NCBI GenBank assembly: GCA_029262005.1
Contig: JAJDAG010000063.1
Location: forward strand, 1 to 52,626
Direction of reading: 5' to 3'
From: Candidatus Zhuqueibacterota bacterium
Lineage (GTDB): Bacteria; Zhuqueibacterota; Zhuqueibacteria; Oceanimicrobiales; Oceanimicrobiaceae
DNA length: 52,626 nt
Shown: positions 8,013 to 17,398 of the stretch, piece by piece
Position numbering within the stretch: the first letter of the stretch is position 1
Layout: each line of letters begins with the position of its first letter
Notes under the pieces: model-generated
Told to the model about the DNA's origin: nothing
Seen by the model: the letters and a program-made list of their open reading frames with translations, nothing else
The model's database searches: none
Program-made: the position numbers and the translations under genes

Positions 8013-9302
8013 CTACCTTAGAATGGTGAGCTGGTTGGCAACAGTTCCGTTTGGTGTTTCCAAGCGATAAAAGTATTTGCCGTTGCGTAAATTCGCGGCA
8101 TCAAAAAATATTCGATGGTCACCTGCTGGACGAAAGCCGGAGTCCATAACTTTGACTTGCCGCCCGAGAATATCGTAAAGTGTCAATCTCACCGGTTGGG
8201 CTGTTTCCAGCCTATATTGAACAATTGTAGCCAGCGCAGAATTCTGACTTAACCGAACCGGGTTCGGGTAATTTTGCCGGAGCGAAAAATCCCGAATTGG
8301 TGATGTGTCCCGGCCTGCAATGGCCGTTACAATTAAACCAAGATAATCTGCCAGACCGTGTAACAGCGCAAAAGCGGTTTTGTCATAATCACCGGCAGCA
8401 GTGCAATTCATGTCTTCGTAAGTCAAAGCCAGCACCGCTTCGCCGTGGTTTAGCCAGAACCAACTCTCCGGATAAACCAAAGGCGTTCCGTTCTTCCAGC
8501 TTACAAAATAATACCACGGTTGAACGCCTCCCTCAAAATAAGAGCGAACACCGCCAATATAACTTTTTTCCAGCAGAGTAAAATCCTGCGAAGTACCTGC
8601 TGAATCATGATAGACAAAATATCGCTTGCAGGCGAAAGCGGAGTGCATGTTCAAAGCAACTTCAATGGGTGCATCTGAGGCCATTAGTTCGCTTAAACGA
8701 CTGCGAAGTGTGGCGACTTCAGGCTGAGCAGGGTTGCTATTCCAGTCGCTCTCAAGGTCGATTCTGTTGGCATTCTCACGATCGAACTCAAGTTCCACGC
8801 CATCCGGATTGTACATAGGAATTATGTAGATGGTACAGTTTTCCCGAATGAATTGGGCAAATGCATCTTCAGAAAGCAAAAGTGTGATCAACTCGGCAGT
8901 TACCCACCACGCCTGCACTTCGCCCGGATGCGTACGCGCATGGATAAATATTGTTTGTCTTGGCTGGCTTGGCGGCGTATCTGCTGTAATTTTCAGTTGC
9001 CAGATAGCTCGATTTTGCACACTCGCTCCAAGGGAATCAACGGTCACATAAGGGCTTTGTTGCCAACGGTCGAGGTCAACCAAAAGTGTGTCATAACCAT
9101 ATCCCCAGTGATCGCCTAAAGCCTGTAACTGCTGATAAGCAAGCGCTTCATTGTAATTACACTTATCGAAAAAATCATCTAAAAGGTTGGTGGCAAAAGG
9201 CTGGGCACTCAAGGGCTGAGAGCACAGGCAAATGTTGAGTGCCAGCACAAAAACGGCAGGGTAAGAGGTTTTCGTAAAAATTCGGCTGGTCTTTTTTTCC
9301 AT
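8013..9302 (-). CDS. Secreted M14 zinc carboxypeptidase with C-terminal sorting/FlgD-like domain
   Basis: A 429-residue exported metallopeptidase. Residues 1-34 are a signal peptide (hydrophobic core VFVLALNICLC, cleavage near LSAQ). The M14 zinc ligands are His125 and Glu128 in HPGE and His220 in ALNMHSAF; NPDG and the likely catalytic Glu in LTYEDMN are also present. The last 90 residues begin with FSLRQNYPNP and contain LYDILGRQV and GKYFYRLET, the pattern of the type IX-secretion type A sorting domain / FlgD-Ig-like tail found throughout the FCB group. The protein is thus likely sent to the cell surface or the medium, where it trims peptides. It follows rho by 10 bases and is probably cotranscribed with it. 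No clear Shine-Dalgarno sequence precedes the ATG. Confidence 0.93.
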   Translation of the reverse strand: MEKKTSRIFTKTSYPAVFVLALNICLCSQPLSAQPFATNLLDDFFDKCNYNEALAYQQLQALGDHWGYGYDTLLVDLDRWQQSPYVTVDSLGASVQNRAIWQLKITADTPPSQPRQTIFIHARTHPGEVQAWWVTAELITLLLSEDAFAQFIRENCTIYIIPMYNPDGVELEFDRENANRIDLESDWNSNPAQPEVATLRSRLSELMASDAPIEVALNMHSAFACKRYFVYHDSAGTSQDFTLLEKSYIGGVRSYFEGGVQPWYYFVSWKNGTPLVYPESWFWLNHGEAVLALTYEDMNCTAAGDYDKTAFALLHGLADYLGLIVTAIAGRDTSPIRDFSLRQNYPNPVRLSQNSALATIVQYRLETAQPVRLTLYDILGRQVKVMDSGFRPAGDHRIFFDAANLRNGKYFYRLETPNGTVANQLTILR

Positions 9303-9312
9303 TGAAGGTATT

Positions 9313-10419
9313 TTATCTTCTTACTTGCTTGAGCTGTTTTAACAGATCCCTGTTGGTGGGGGCTCTCTCCAGAAGTTTGAGCAGAGTCTTCATGGCTGCT
9401 TTGGGATCATTGCCTGACAGGCCACGCCGCAGAGTCGACAGGCCAAGCATTTCATCTTCATTGTAAAGCAGTTCTTCTCTGCGCGTACTGCTGGCCAATA
9501 AGTTGATTGCAGGAAAAATTCTGGCATCAGCCAGTTCGCGAGTCAGGACAATTTCGCTGTTGCCCGTGCTTTTGAATTCTTCAAAAATATAGTCATCCAT
9601 GCGCGAGCCGGTTTCCACCAGCGCAGTTGCGAGCACCGTGACAGAGCCACCATTTTCAACATTTCGCGCCAACCCGAAAAAGCGTCTTGGAATTTGTAGC
9701 GCTTTTGCGTCGATGCCGCCTGACATGGTGCGCCTGGCGCCGGCACCGTGCAGGTTAAAAGCACGCCCCATCCGGGTGATGCTATCGACCAGGATCACAA
9801 CGTTGCGCCCACATTCCAACTCACAACGAATGTGGGCCAGGGTTAACTCAGCCAGATTAACATGCGACTCCAAACTCTGATCATTGGAACTGGCGAGCAC
9901 TTCCGCTTTCACGTTGCGGCGGAAGTGGGTTACTTCCTCCGGACGCTCGTCGATAAGCAAAACGATAATACGTGTATCCGGGTCAGATGCATGAATGGCA
10001 TTGGCAATCTCTTCTAGCATGCGGGTTTTACCGGATTTTGGGGGTGAAACGATCAGACCGCGCGTTCCGCGACCAATAGGGGCAATCAATTCAATTGCCC
10101 GCATGGAAATGTTGCCACCATCGCCCAAACAAATTCGCTCTTCCGGGCTAATCGCAACCAGGCGATCAAATCGAGTACGGGCCTTGAACTGCTCAGGTGT
10201 CAAATCGCAAACAGACTCGACAGTGTTGAGTTGATAGCCCTTTTTGCCGCGAGTCGCAGTGCCGGTGACAACCGCACCGTCCACCAGACCGTATTCGCGC
10301 ATGGTTTTCTGTGAAACCCAGACATCTGTGGAGTCTGGTTGAAAAGACTGTTTGGAATTCCGTAAAAAACCACCACCCCGCTGCAGGCGTTGCAGAACGC
10401 CTCGTGCTGTTTCAGACAT
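9313..10419 (-). CDS. rho: Transcription termination factor Rho, short form lacking the N-terminal helical domain
   Basis: A 368-residue hexameric RNA-dependent ATPase that ends transcription. It has the cold-shock RNA-binding fold (GGGFLR and WVSQKTMREYGLVDG), the P-loop SPPKSGKT, LLIDERPEEVTHFRR, the Walker B-like LVDSITRMGRAFN, the Q-loop region GGIDAKALQIPRRFFG, and the arginine-finger region LTRELADARIFPAI. E. coli Rho has 419 residues; this one lacks the Rho_N helical bundle and begins almost directly with the RNA-binding fold. It heads a leftward unit with the carboxypeptidase and the decayed methyltransferase. The ATG start is the only one that keeps the whole RNA-binding fold. The same genome could encode another, longer Rho. 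Confidence 0.96.
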   Translation of the reverse strand: MSETARGVLQRLQRGGGFLRNSKQSFQPDSTDVWVSQKTMREYGLVDGAVVTGTATRGKKGYQLNTVESVCDLTPEQFKARTRFDRLVAISPEERICLGDGGNISMRAIELIAPIGRGTRGLIVSPPKSGKTRMLEEIANAIHASDPDTRIIVLLIDERPEEVTHFRRNVKAEVLASSNDQSLESHVNLAELTLAHIRCELECGRNVVILVDSITRMGRAFNLHGAGARRTMSGGIDAKALQIPRRFFGLARNVENGGSVTVLATALVETGSRMDDYIFEEFKSTGNSEIVLTRELADARIFPAINLLASSTRREELLYNEDEMLGLSTLRRGLSGNDPKAAMKTLLKLLERAPTNRDLLKQLKQVRR

Positions 10420-10951
10420 TTCAGTTTTTCTCTTATTAAATTCGTTTTATTCCATTGAAAAACAAACGATTGCACAAAGCTGTTCAAAAGAACAGTCAAC
10501 CTATTTAAGATGCTGACTATTCCACAGTTCTCTTTGAGGCGCTACCTGAGTATCTTATGAGGTTTTATAGCGCACGTTGTTTATTGATTTGCATCATCGA
10601 TCCCGACAATCATCGACACTCGAGCATGGTAGGAACGCTCAGGTGGAACATGCATAGTCAAACTAACGGAGAATAATCGTCAAAGTCAACCTAAAGCTAA
10701 GGCAGACAAAGCATTCAAAATAAAGAAATATTCACAAATCGATAAACGCCGGCTATGTCAATTCAGTTCCTGGCAATAATCATCCAGCATCTGGGTGGAC
10801 CAATTCAGCTATTTGATAAGAATGTAAACAGAAACTTGATTAATACAATTCCACTCACTACCTTTACGCACATTTATACTTGCACACTGGGGCCGAATAA
10901 CCGGAATAGGTATCTGCATCTTAGGGTTCCTGAAGAAATTTATAAAAACGT
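10420..10951. other. 532-base divergent intergenic region between rho and murB
   Basis: AT-rich, with no convincing gene on either strand; a 66-codon open frame at 10755-10955 resembles no protein I know. It must hold the promoters of the leftward rho unit and of rightward murB. The only clear structure seen is the short inverted repeat at 10480-10495. Confidence 0.6.
10480..10495. promoter_or_regulatory. Short palindrome upstream of rho (possible operator)
   Basis: CTGTTC-AAAA-GAACAG is a perfect inverted repeat with 6-base arms, 60 bases upstream of the rho start. It is the mirror arrangement of the Gram-positive LexA core (GAAC-N4-GTTC), so it is not that site. An operator for an unknown regulator or a chance repeat are both possible. 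Confidence 0.3.
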
Positions 10952-11851
10952 ATGAACGATATTAAACAGAAACTCCAATCTATTTTCGGTGCGGACCGAA
11001 TTCATGAAAATGAAATACTCGCACAGCACTGCAACTGGCGCGCCGGTGGACCCGCTGATTTATTTGTGGTTGTTCGCAACACTGATGAGCTGAAGGAGGC
11101 TATCATCTGCGCCAGGGAACATGCTCAACCCGTCACGATTCTTGGCTATGGCGCCAACGTTCTGGTCGCCGATAAGGGCATCCGGGGCCTGGTGATTTTA
11201 AACAGAGCGCAACGTATATCCTTTCTCAAAGATTCAATTATTGAAGCGGATGCCGGCACAAATCTGGCTGTTCTGGCCAGGGAAGCCGGCAAAGAGAACA
11301 TCGGCAACCTTGAATTTCTCGTGGGCATTCCAGGTACTGTTGGCGCGGCTGTGGCTGTAAACGCCGGCACCCGCACCGAGTGGCTCAGCAGCATTCTCCA
11401 CAGTGTGCTCGTCCTGCACAACGACAATTCAACCACTTGGATCCTGTCTGATAAACTTGACTTTTCCTATCGCAATAGTGTGTTCAAACGCAGTGGTGAA
11501 ATCGTTCTTGCCGCCCGGCTGCAAGGCCAGAACCGTAGTAGAAAATTAATTGAACAAAACATGGCTGAACATCTAAGCGTGCGTAAAACCCAACCAACAG
11601 GCCCAAGCGCCGGTTCGGTTTTTACCAATCCGGCAGGCGACTATGCCGGCCGGCTCATTGAAGCGTGCGGCTTAAAAGGCTACACCGTCGGCGGTGCGCA
11701 GGTTTCGGAAAAACACGCCAATTTCATCCTCAACGTCAACAACGCTACGGCTGCTGACATCAAGGCAGTCATCGACCACGTTAAGTCGGAAGTGAAGGCT
11801 AAATTCAACCTCAGTCTGGCAGAAGAAATTCGCTATTTGGGGGAGTGGTAA
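10952..11851 (+). CDS. murB: UDP-N-acetylenolpyruvoylglucosamine reductase (MurB, type II)
   Basis: A 299-residue cytoplasmic FAD enzyme that reduces UDP-GlcNAc-enolpyruvate to UDP-MurNAc with NADPH, the second committed step of peptidoglycan synthesis. FAD-binding motifs include ILGYGANVLV and EFLVGIPGTVGAAV; the proton-donor serine sits in SAGSVFTNP, and the C-terminus carries GAQVSEKHANFILN and the active-site Glu in LAEEIRYLG. The short C-terminal domain marks the type II form. It stands alone rather than in an mur/fts cluster. The ATG start matches the usual family N-terminus. Confidence 0.96.
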   Translation: MNDIKQKLQSIFGADRIHENEILAQHCNWRAGGPADLFVVVRNTDELKEAIICAREHAQPVTILGYGANVLVADKGIRGLVILNRAQRISFLKDSIIEADAGTNLAVLAREAGKENIGNLEFLVGIPGTVGAAVAVNAGTRTEWLSSILHSVLVLHNDNSTTWILSDKLDFSYRNSVFKRSGEIVLAARLQGQNRSRKLIEQNMAEHLSVRKTQPTGPSAGSVFTNPAGDYAGRLIEACGLKGYTVGGAQVSEKHANFILNVNNATAADIKAVIDHVKSEVKAKFNLSLAEEIRYLGEW

Positions 11852-12421
11852 AGTTTGCTGTATCTTCTTTGTTTCCGGACTACTCCGTTCCCAACCAAAG
11901 ATCAGGGCGCTTTTTTCCTTACAACTGTTTGTGTAAATTATTTCATGAAAGCAGCCTGGAAGAAGCGGCAAAATTGCATTAACCCAATTTCAGTATTGCC
12001 CGGACGAACAGCTATTAAAAAATGCGCCGGTACCTCCCTTTCCGCCGTGCAAGCTTTTGTTTTGGAAAATACCGACGCATGGTTAAGCTACATGTGTATT
12101 CTGAAATTATTCCCGAATGATCATGGCGATTTTCAATATTCGAAATTTAAAGTAAAGCGACGTTTACTCCCGGCTTTTTTGCGCTCAAAACCGGTTGAAT
12201 AGTTTGCTTGTTCTCATGCTTCTTTGAATGCCTCCGTTACAGGTGTTTAGCTTTTTTTAAAACTAACTTTTGCATAAAAATCAGCATATTTTTGTGGAAC
12301 CGATTTCATGCAAAAGGCGTTATATTAACTTTGTGAGTTCACCGATGGCTCATTTCGAGCCTAGACTAAAAACTACAGACTTTTAACTATTTACTCTAAT
12401 CAACACAAACGAGGGTAGGTT
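11852..12421. other. 570-base intergenic region between murB and the ABC cluster
   Basis: A 115-codon open frame at 11855-12202 begins right after murB but shows no family motif, and its composition is not convincing, so it is not called. The segment 12240-12420 is strongly AT-rich and contains TATTTTTG and TAACTTTG, both fitting the Bacteroidetes-type -7 pattern TAnnTTTG, without a correctly spaced upstream element that I can identify. The ABC-cluster promoter probably lies there. Confidence 0.5.
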
Positions 12422-13189
12422 ATGTCCAAAGATGATAAGGTGATGATTGCGGCAAAGGGGCTGAGCAAGTACTACGGCCCATTCGTCGCAATCCAAGATA
12501 TCACATTTTCAATCCCGGAGGGACAAATTGTTGCTTTTCTCGGCCCCAATGGCGCCGGAAAATCTACAACAATGAAAATTTTGACCGGATACCTGGCGGC
12601 AAGCGAGGGCTCAGCCTCAATTGGTGGACTCGATATCCGAACGAATCGCCTGGAGGCATCAAGGCGGCTTGGCTATTTGCCGGAGAACGGTCCTTTGTAT
12701 CAGAACATGACACCGCTGGAACTGTTGTTGTTTTTCGGCGAAGCCCGCGGCATGGACGCCGGGACGGCGCGTACAAGAGTGGACGCTGTTATTGACCAGT
12801 GCTCACTTGAACTGGTGTTGGAGAAACCCATCGACAAACTGTCGCGCGGTTACAAACAACGTGTCGGTTTGGCACAAGCACTGTTGCATGATCCTGATGT
12901 TCTCATAATGGATGAACCTACAGCAGGGCTGGATCCAAATCAAATCCGTGAATTCCGCAAAAACATCAAACAACTCGGCAAATCAAAAACCATCCTGATT
13001 TCAACCCATCTTCTGCAAGAAGTTGAAGCCATCGCAGATTATGTTTTGTTTGTCAACAATGGCAAACTGGTTTTTGAAGGCACGCCAGAAGACTTAAAAG
13101 AAAAGGGTTCGTTAGAAGAGCCTTTTTACCGTCTGACCAATCATGGAAAACCTGAAACATTACCGGCAAGGGAGGAGGGAGTTGTATGA
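12422..13189 (+). CDS. ABC transporter ATP-binding protein, GldA/NatA type
   Basis: A 255-residue ATPase subunit that powers the membrane protein encoded next. Walker A is GPNGAGKST (residues about 42-50), the signature is LSRGYKQRVGLAQALL, Walker B is VLIMDEPTAGLDP, and the switch His is in ISTHLLQEVE. The family resembles GldA, the ATPase of the gliding-linked GldAFG exporter, and NatA-type exporters. The stop overlaps the start of the permease gene in an ATGA, implying translational coupling. Its real substrate is unknown; a gliding role is only suggested by homology. Confidence 0.93.
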   Translation: MSKDDKVMIAAKGLSKYYGPFVAIQDITFSIPEGQIVAFLGPNGAGKSTTMKILTGYLAASEGSASIGGLDIRTNRLEASRRLGYLPENGPLYQNMTPLELLLFFGEARGMDAGTARTRVDAVIDQCSLELVLEKPIDKLSRGYKQRVGLAQALLHDPDVLIMDEPTAGLDPNQIREFRKNIKQLGKSKTILISTHLLQEVEAIADYVLFVNNGKLVFEGTPEDLKEKGSLEEPFYRLTNHGKPETLPAREEGVV

Positions 13190-15882
13190 ATTTCAAAATA
13201 GGAAATTATGATTTCAACCTGAACTGGGCTGTGGTTCAGGCCATTGTCAAGCGTGATTTGCGCATTTATTTTTCTAACCCGACCGGGTATGTGTTTATCA
13301 CACTCTTCATTTTTCTCAGCGCAGCCGCCGCTTTCTGGCAGGAGCGCTTTTTCCTGAATAACCTGGCAAACCTCGACCAGCTCAATGAACTGTTTCCGTT
13401 GTTGCTGTTGTTTTTTATTCCCGCACTATCCATGGGTGTGTGGGCCGATGAAAACAAACAGGGCACGGATGAACTGCTTCTCACTTTGCCTGCTTCAGAT
13501 CTGGAAATCGTGCTTGGCAAGTACGTGGCCACGCTCGGCATTTATTCAGCATCATTGATCTTGTCGCTGAGCCACATCATTGTTCTTGTATGGCTTGGCA
13601 GTCCGGATCTTGGGCTTATGCTCGGTAATTATTTGGGCTACTGGTTTATCGGTGCAGCGCTCATCTCAGTTGGTATGCTCGCTTCATTGCTAACCTCCAA
13701 CATCACTATTGCCTTTATTCTTGGCGCGGTTTTCTGTGCGCTGTTTGTTTTTATCGATGGGGCGGTTTCTAGTATCAGTGCCGGGTTGGCTGACTTGACA
13801 AAGCCGCTCGGGGTTTATTCTCATTTTAGTGATTTTGCCCGCGGCATAGTGAGTTTCTCCGGTGTGCTGTATTTCCTTTCAATCACAGGTTTGATGATTT
13901 ACCTGAATGTCCTTTTTATTGGTCGCCGACACTGGCCTTTAGAAGCGGATGGGTATAAAATGTGGCTGCACCATACAGTCCGTGCCATTGCCCTGGTGAT
14001 TGTGCTTATCAGCCTGAATGTGATTTTTGGCCGGGCCAGTCTGCGTTTGGATGTAACTGCAGAACAGTTGCATTCCCTGGCAGATGAAACTGAAAACTTG
14101 CTGGACGAAATCTCAGGTGACCGTCCGGTATTTATAGAAGCATTTGTCAGCAAAGATGTGCCGCAACACTACGTGCAAACACGCTCAAATCTCCTTGGCT
14201 TTTTGCAAGAAATGGATGCAGTTGGTGGTAACAAAGTGCAAGTGATTCTGCACGATACCGAACCATATAGCCTGGAAGCACGCGATGCTCGTGAAAAGTT
14301 CGGTATCATGCCGGTTGAGATTCCAAATGTAGGAAGTGCCCGCGCCAGCACAATGCAAACATTTCTTGGTGTGGCCTTCAAGTGTGGCGCTGAAGAACAG
14401 GTTATTCCATTTTTCGATCGTGGCCTGCCGGTGGAATATGAGCTGGCTCGCAGCATCCGGGTTGTCGCCAAAACCGACCGCAAGAAAATTGGTATTCTTA
14501 AAACCGAAGCAAAGCTGTTCGGCGGGTTTGACTTTCAGAGCATGCGCAGCAGCCCTGCCTGGCCGGTTGTTGATGAACTGAAAAAACAATATGAAGTTGT
14601 GCAAGTTGCAGCCACAGGCCCAATCACCGATGAACTTGATGGCCTGCTCGTGGCTTTGCCATCTGCGCTGCCTCAGGAAGAAATGGACAATCTGATAGCA
14701 TATATGCTTCAGGGCAACCCAACCATGCTGCTGCTGGATCCGCTACCGATTGTTAACATCGGCTTGGCGCCATCAGAAAAATCCGGAGGCAACAAAAATC
14801 CTTTTATGCAAAATCAAGGGCCACAACCTAAGCCAAAAGGCAATATTCACCAATTGCTCACTGAGCTTGGCCTGAGTTGGAACAAGGCTCAGATCGCCTG
14901 GGATACGTACAACCCTCACCCTGATTTTGCGCAACTGCAACCGGAAGTCATTTTTGTTGGTGAGGGAAATCAAAACCCGGAAGTCTTCAACCAGAATCAC
15001 AGGGGAAGCGCAAACTTGCAGGAGTTGGTCTTTCTGTTTCCAGGTTATGTCCAAAGCGCAGCCGGCTCAAGTTTCGAGTTCACACCGCTGATCAAAACAG
15101 GAGAACAATCCGGCTCCCTCAATTATTCGCAACTCGTAAACAAGAGTTTTTTTGGAACTTCTTTGGCGGATAGTCGGTTTTTGCGGCGGCGCGCCAATAG
15201 TTTGGACTATACGCTGGCTGCACACGTAAAAGGTGAAAGGTCAAGTGAAGATTCCACCGCAGCACCGTTAAGCGTAAATGTAGTGGCGATTGCTGATATA
15301 GATTTTATTTCTACAGAATTTTTTGAAATTCGAAAACGCGCTGTTGGCAACCTCAATTTTGACAATGTTTCTTTCTTTTTGAATTGCATGGATGTGCTGG
15401 TTGGCGACGAGTCTTTCATCGCCCTGCGGAACAAGCGGGTGCGGCATAGAACCCTCGAAACCGTTGAAGACCAAATGCGCAGTTTTATTGAGCGGAAAAC
15501 GCAGGAGGAGCAGACTGCTGAAAGTGAGGCTTCGAGCGAACTGGTCGAGGCCCAGCGCCGTCTCAATGAAAATGTTGACAAAGTGCGGCAGCGAACAGAT
15601 CTTGACGAGCGCACAAAAAACATCATGGCCAACAATTTGCGCGAAGCAGAGCAGCGGCGTTTTGAAGCACAAAAGGCAAATATCGAAGCTGAGAAGGAGG
15701 CCAAGGTAAGCGCCAGTAAGGAAAATATGGAAGTCTCCATCCGCAGCATTCAAAGCAACATCAAAACATTTGCCGTTTTGTTTCCACCGATTCCGGTATT
15801 TGTAATTGGCGTCTGGATTTTCGTTCAGAGGCAAAAGCGTGAGCGTGAAGGGGCCTTGGCTGCCAGAAGACTGAGAAGCTAA
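13186..15882 (+). CDS. GldF-type ABC permease fused to GldG-type auxiliary domain
   Basis: An 898-residue membrane protein. The first 250 residues are an ABC-2-type permease with about six helices, including the conserved FIPALSMGVWADENKQGTDE loop region. A seventh helix (about 260-285) leads into a long extracytoplasmic GldG-like domain that starts with RLDVTAEQLHSLADETENLL. Residues about 760-855 are highly charged and predicted to form coiled coils (many E/R/Q, for example LREAEQRRFEAQKANIEAEK), and a final membrane helix (about 865-885) ends with basic residues. GldF and GldG are separate in Flavobacterium; here they are one chain. It sits between the ATPase (4-base overlap) and the DUF4340 gene (16-base gap), so the three form an operon. 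Confidence 0.9.
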   Translation: MNFKIGNYDFNLNWAVVQAIVKRDLRIYFSNPTGYVFITLFIFLSAAAAFWQERFFLNNLANLDQLNELFPLLLLFFIPALSMGVWADENKQGTDELLLTLPASDLEIVLGKYVATLGIYSASLILSLSHIIVLVWLGSPDLGLMLGNYLGYWFIGAALISVGMLASLLTSNITIAFILGAVFCALFVFIDGAVSSISAGLADLTKPLGVYSHFSDFARGIVSFSGVLYFLSITGLMIYLNVLFIGRRHWPLEADGYKMWLHHTVRAIALVIVLISLNVIFGRASLRLDVTAEQLHSLADETENLLDEISGDRPVFIEAFVSKDVPQHYVQTRSNLLGFLQEMDAVGGNKVQVILHDTEPYSLEARDAREKFGIMPVEIPNVGSARASTMQTFLGVAFKCGAEEQVIPFFDRGLPVEYELARSIRVVAKTDRKKIGILKTEAKLFGGFDFQSMRSSPAWPVVDELKKQYEVVQVAATGPITDELDGLLVALPSALPQEEMDNLIAYMLQGNPTMLLLDPLPIVNIGLAPSEKSGGNKNPFMQNQGPQPKPKGNIHQLLTELGLSWNKAQIAWDTYNPHPDFAQLQPEVIFVGEGNQNPEVFNQNHRGSANLQELVFLFPGYVQSAAGSSFEFTPLIKTGEQSGSLNYSQLVNKSFFGTSLADSRFLRRRANSLDYTLAAHVKGERSSEDSTAAPLSVNVVAIADIDFISTEFFEIRKRAVGNLNFDNVSFFLNCMDVLVGDESFIALRNKRVRHRTLETVEDQMRSFIERKTQEEQTAESEASSELVEAQRRLNENVDKVRQRTDLDERTKNIMANNLREAEQRRFEAQKANIEAEKEAKVSASKENMEVSIRSIQSNIKTFAVLFPPIPVFVIGVWIFVQRQKREREGALAARRLRS

Positions 15883-15898
15883 TTGAAGGAGTAACTGA

Positions 15899-17266
15899 AT
15901 GACTGAACTTAAGAAAACAATCGTGTTCGGCGGGGCCGCCGTAATGCTTGCCCTGCTGGCTTTTTTAACCTCACCGAGCCAGGTTACGCCGGAGGCGTAC
16001 TCAGACACAGGTGAGCTATTTTTTGCGGACTTTACCGACCCTAATACTGCCGTAACACTGGAAGTTATCGACTACAATAAAGAGGCCGGTGCGGCTATTC
16101 CTTTTAAAGTAACTTTCAAAGACGGCCTGTGGTCAATTCCTTCGCATCATGAGTATCCCGCCGATGGAAAAGATCGCCTGGCAAAAACTGCAGCCGGTGT
16201 TATCGGTATAAAGAAAGATGAATTTCGCTCCGACAACCCGGCAGACCACAACGCGCTTCAAGTCATGGACCCACTGGATGAGACTGCCACCGGTCTCGAC
16301 GGCCGTGGCCAGCGCATTACTTTGCGAGGCGCCAACAACCAGGTTCTGGCAGATTTCATTGTCAGCAGAGAAGTTGAAGGCAAGGAAAAATTTCGGTTCG
16401 TTCGAATTCCAGGACAGAAACGCGTGTATGCTTCCAGAATGGATATTGATATTTCAACCAATTTCAGCGATTGGATTGAAGCAGACCTGCTGCAAACAAA
16501 TACAGACGAGATCAACAAAGTCACAATCCGCGACTATTCCATCAACGAGCGTAGCGGCAGCTTGCAAGACAGGGACACCGTTGTTTTGACAAAAGACGGC
16601 GATACCTGGGAAGCCGGAAAAATGGCTGCCGAACAAGAAGTTAACAAAACAAAAATAACCGACTTTTTGAAAACACTTGATGAATTGTCGATTGTTGGTG
16701 TGCGCCCGAAACCGGATGGCTTGTCACAGTCGTTACGGAAATCAGATTCAGAAGGGATGTCTATCAGTCAGGACGCTGCTTTGTCATTACAATCAAAGGG
16801 TTACTATTTTACACGCGAAGGTCAACTCGTTTCCAATGAAGGCGAAATTCAGGCAAACACACTGGATGGCTTGCAATACACCCTGCGTTTCGGTGAAGTT
16901 CTTTATGGCACCGGCCTGGCCGTGTCCGCAGGCACTGAATCAGAAAAGCCAGAATCGAGCACCGGCGAGAACCGCTACCTTTTTGTTACAACTTCATTTG
17001 ACGGCAGCCAATTTAAGGAACCGGCCCAACCAAAGAACACTGATTTCGCCGGCAAGGCCGACAGTTTATGGACGGACGCAGATCGGGCAAGCAAAGTGCT
17101 GCAAGATAAGCACAACGGCTGGGCTGCTAAAATTGATGCCGGCCAGAAGCGATCCGCCGAGCTTAACGCACGTTTTGCCAAGTGGTACTACGTCATTTCA
17201 TCCAAAAGTTTTGATAAACTAAATCTGACCAGAAAAGACTTATTGCAAGAGAAGAAAGAAAGTTAA
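15899..17266 (+). CDS. DUF4340 domain-containing protein, partner of the GldA/GldFG exporter
   Basis: A 455-residue protein with one N-terminal membrane helix or signal anchor (about residues 8-24, TIVFGGAAVMLALLAFLTSP) and a beta-rich extracytoplasmic body typical of DUF4340, including a repeated segment about the wording of WEAGKMAAEQEVNKTKITDF. DUF4340 genes routinely follow GldG-like genes and are thought to be part of the same envelope complex; no activity is known. A GAAGGAG ribosome-binding site precedes the ATG. It is the last gene of the operon, followed by a strong terminator. Confidence 0.85.
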   Translation: MTELKKTIVFGGAAVMLALLAFLTSPSQVTPEAYSDTGELFFADFTDPNTAVTLEVIDYNKEAGAAIPFKVTFKDGLWSIPSHHEYPADGKDRLAKTAAGVIGIKKDEFRSDNPADHNALQVMDPLDETATGLDGRGQRITLRGANNQVLADFIVSREVEGKEKFRFVRIPGQKRVYASRMDIDISTNFSDWIEADLLQTNTDEINKVTIRDYSINERSGSLQDRDTVVLTKDGDTWEAGKMAAEQEVNKTKITDFLKTLDELSIVGVRPKPDGLSQSLRKSDSEGMSISQDAALSLQSKGYYFTREGQLVSNEGEIQANTLDGLQYTLRFGEVLYGTGLAVSAGTESEKPESSTGENRYLFVTTSFDGSQFKEPAQPKNTDFAGKADSLWTDADRASKVLQDKHNGWAAKIDAGQKRSAELNARFAKWYYVISSKSFDKLNLTRKDLLQEKKES

Positions 17267-17314
17267 ACTTCGTAGTTGAACACGCCTGTTTTTGGCAAAA
17301 AAATCGAATTAGGT

Positions 17315-17353
17315 CAAAAAAAAGCACGGTGAAAAATTCACCGTGCTTTTTTT
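17315..17353. terminator. Bidirectional intrinsic terminator
   Basis: The perfect 10-base stem GCACGGTGAA / TTCACCGTGC (17324-17333 and 17337-17346) with an AAA loop is followed by seven T and preceded by a run of A, so it can stop transcription from both sides. It lies between two convergent genes, the DUF4340 gene and the GWxTD gene. Confidence 0.93.
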
Positions 17354-17398
17354 ATCCCGTATGTTTGCAGTCTTAAGATGCGGCCGGCAAACGCTACC

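Noticed and set aside
10755-10955. 66-codon frame upstream of murB
   Set aside because: It overlaps the murB start and its content looks random.
11855-12202. 115-codon frame directly after murB
   Set aside because: Protein has no family features or sensible hydrophobic pattern and no ribosome-binding site; treated as non-coding.
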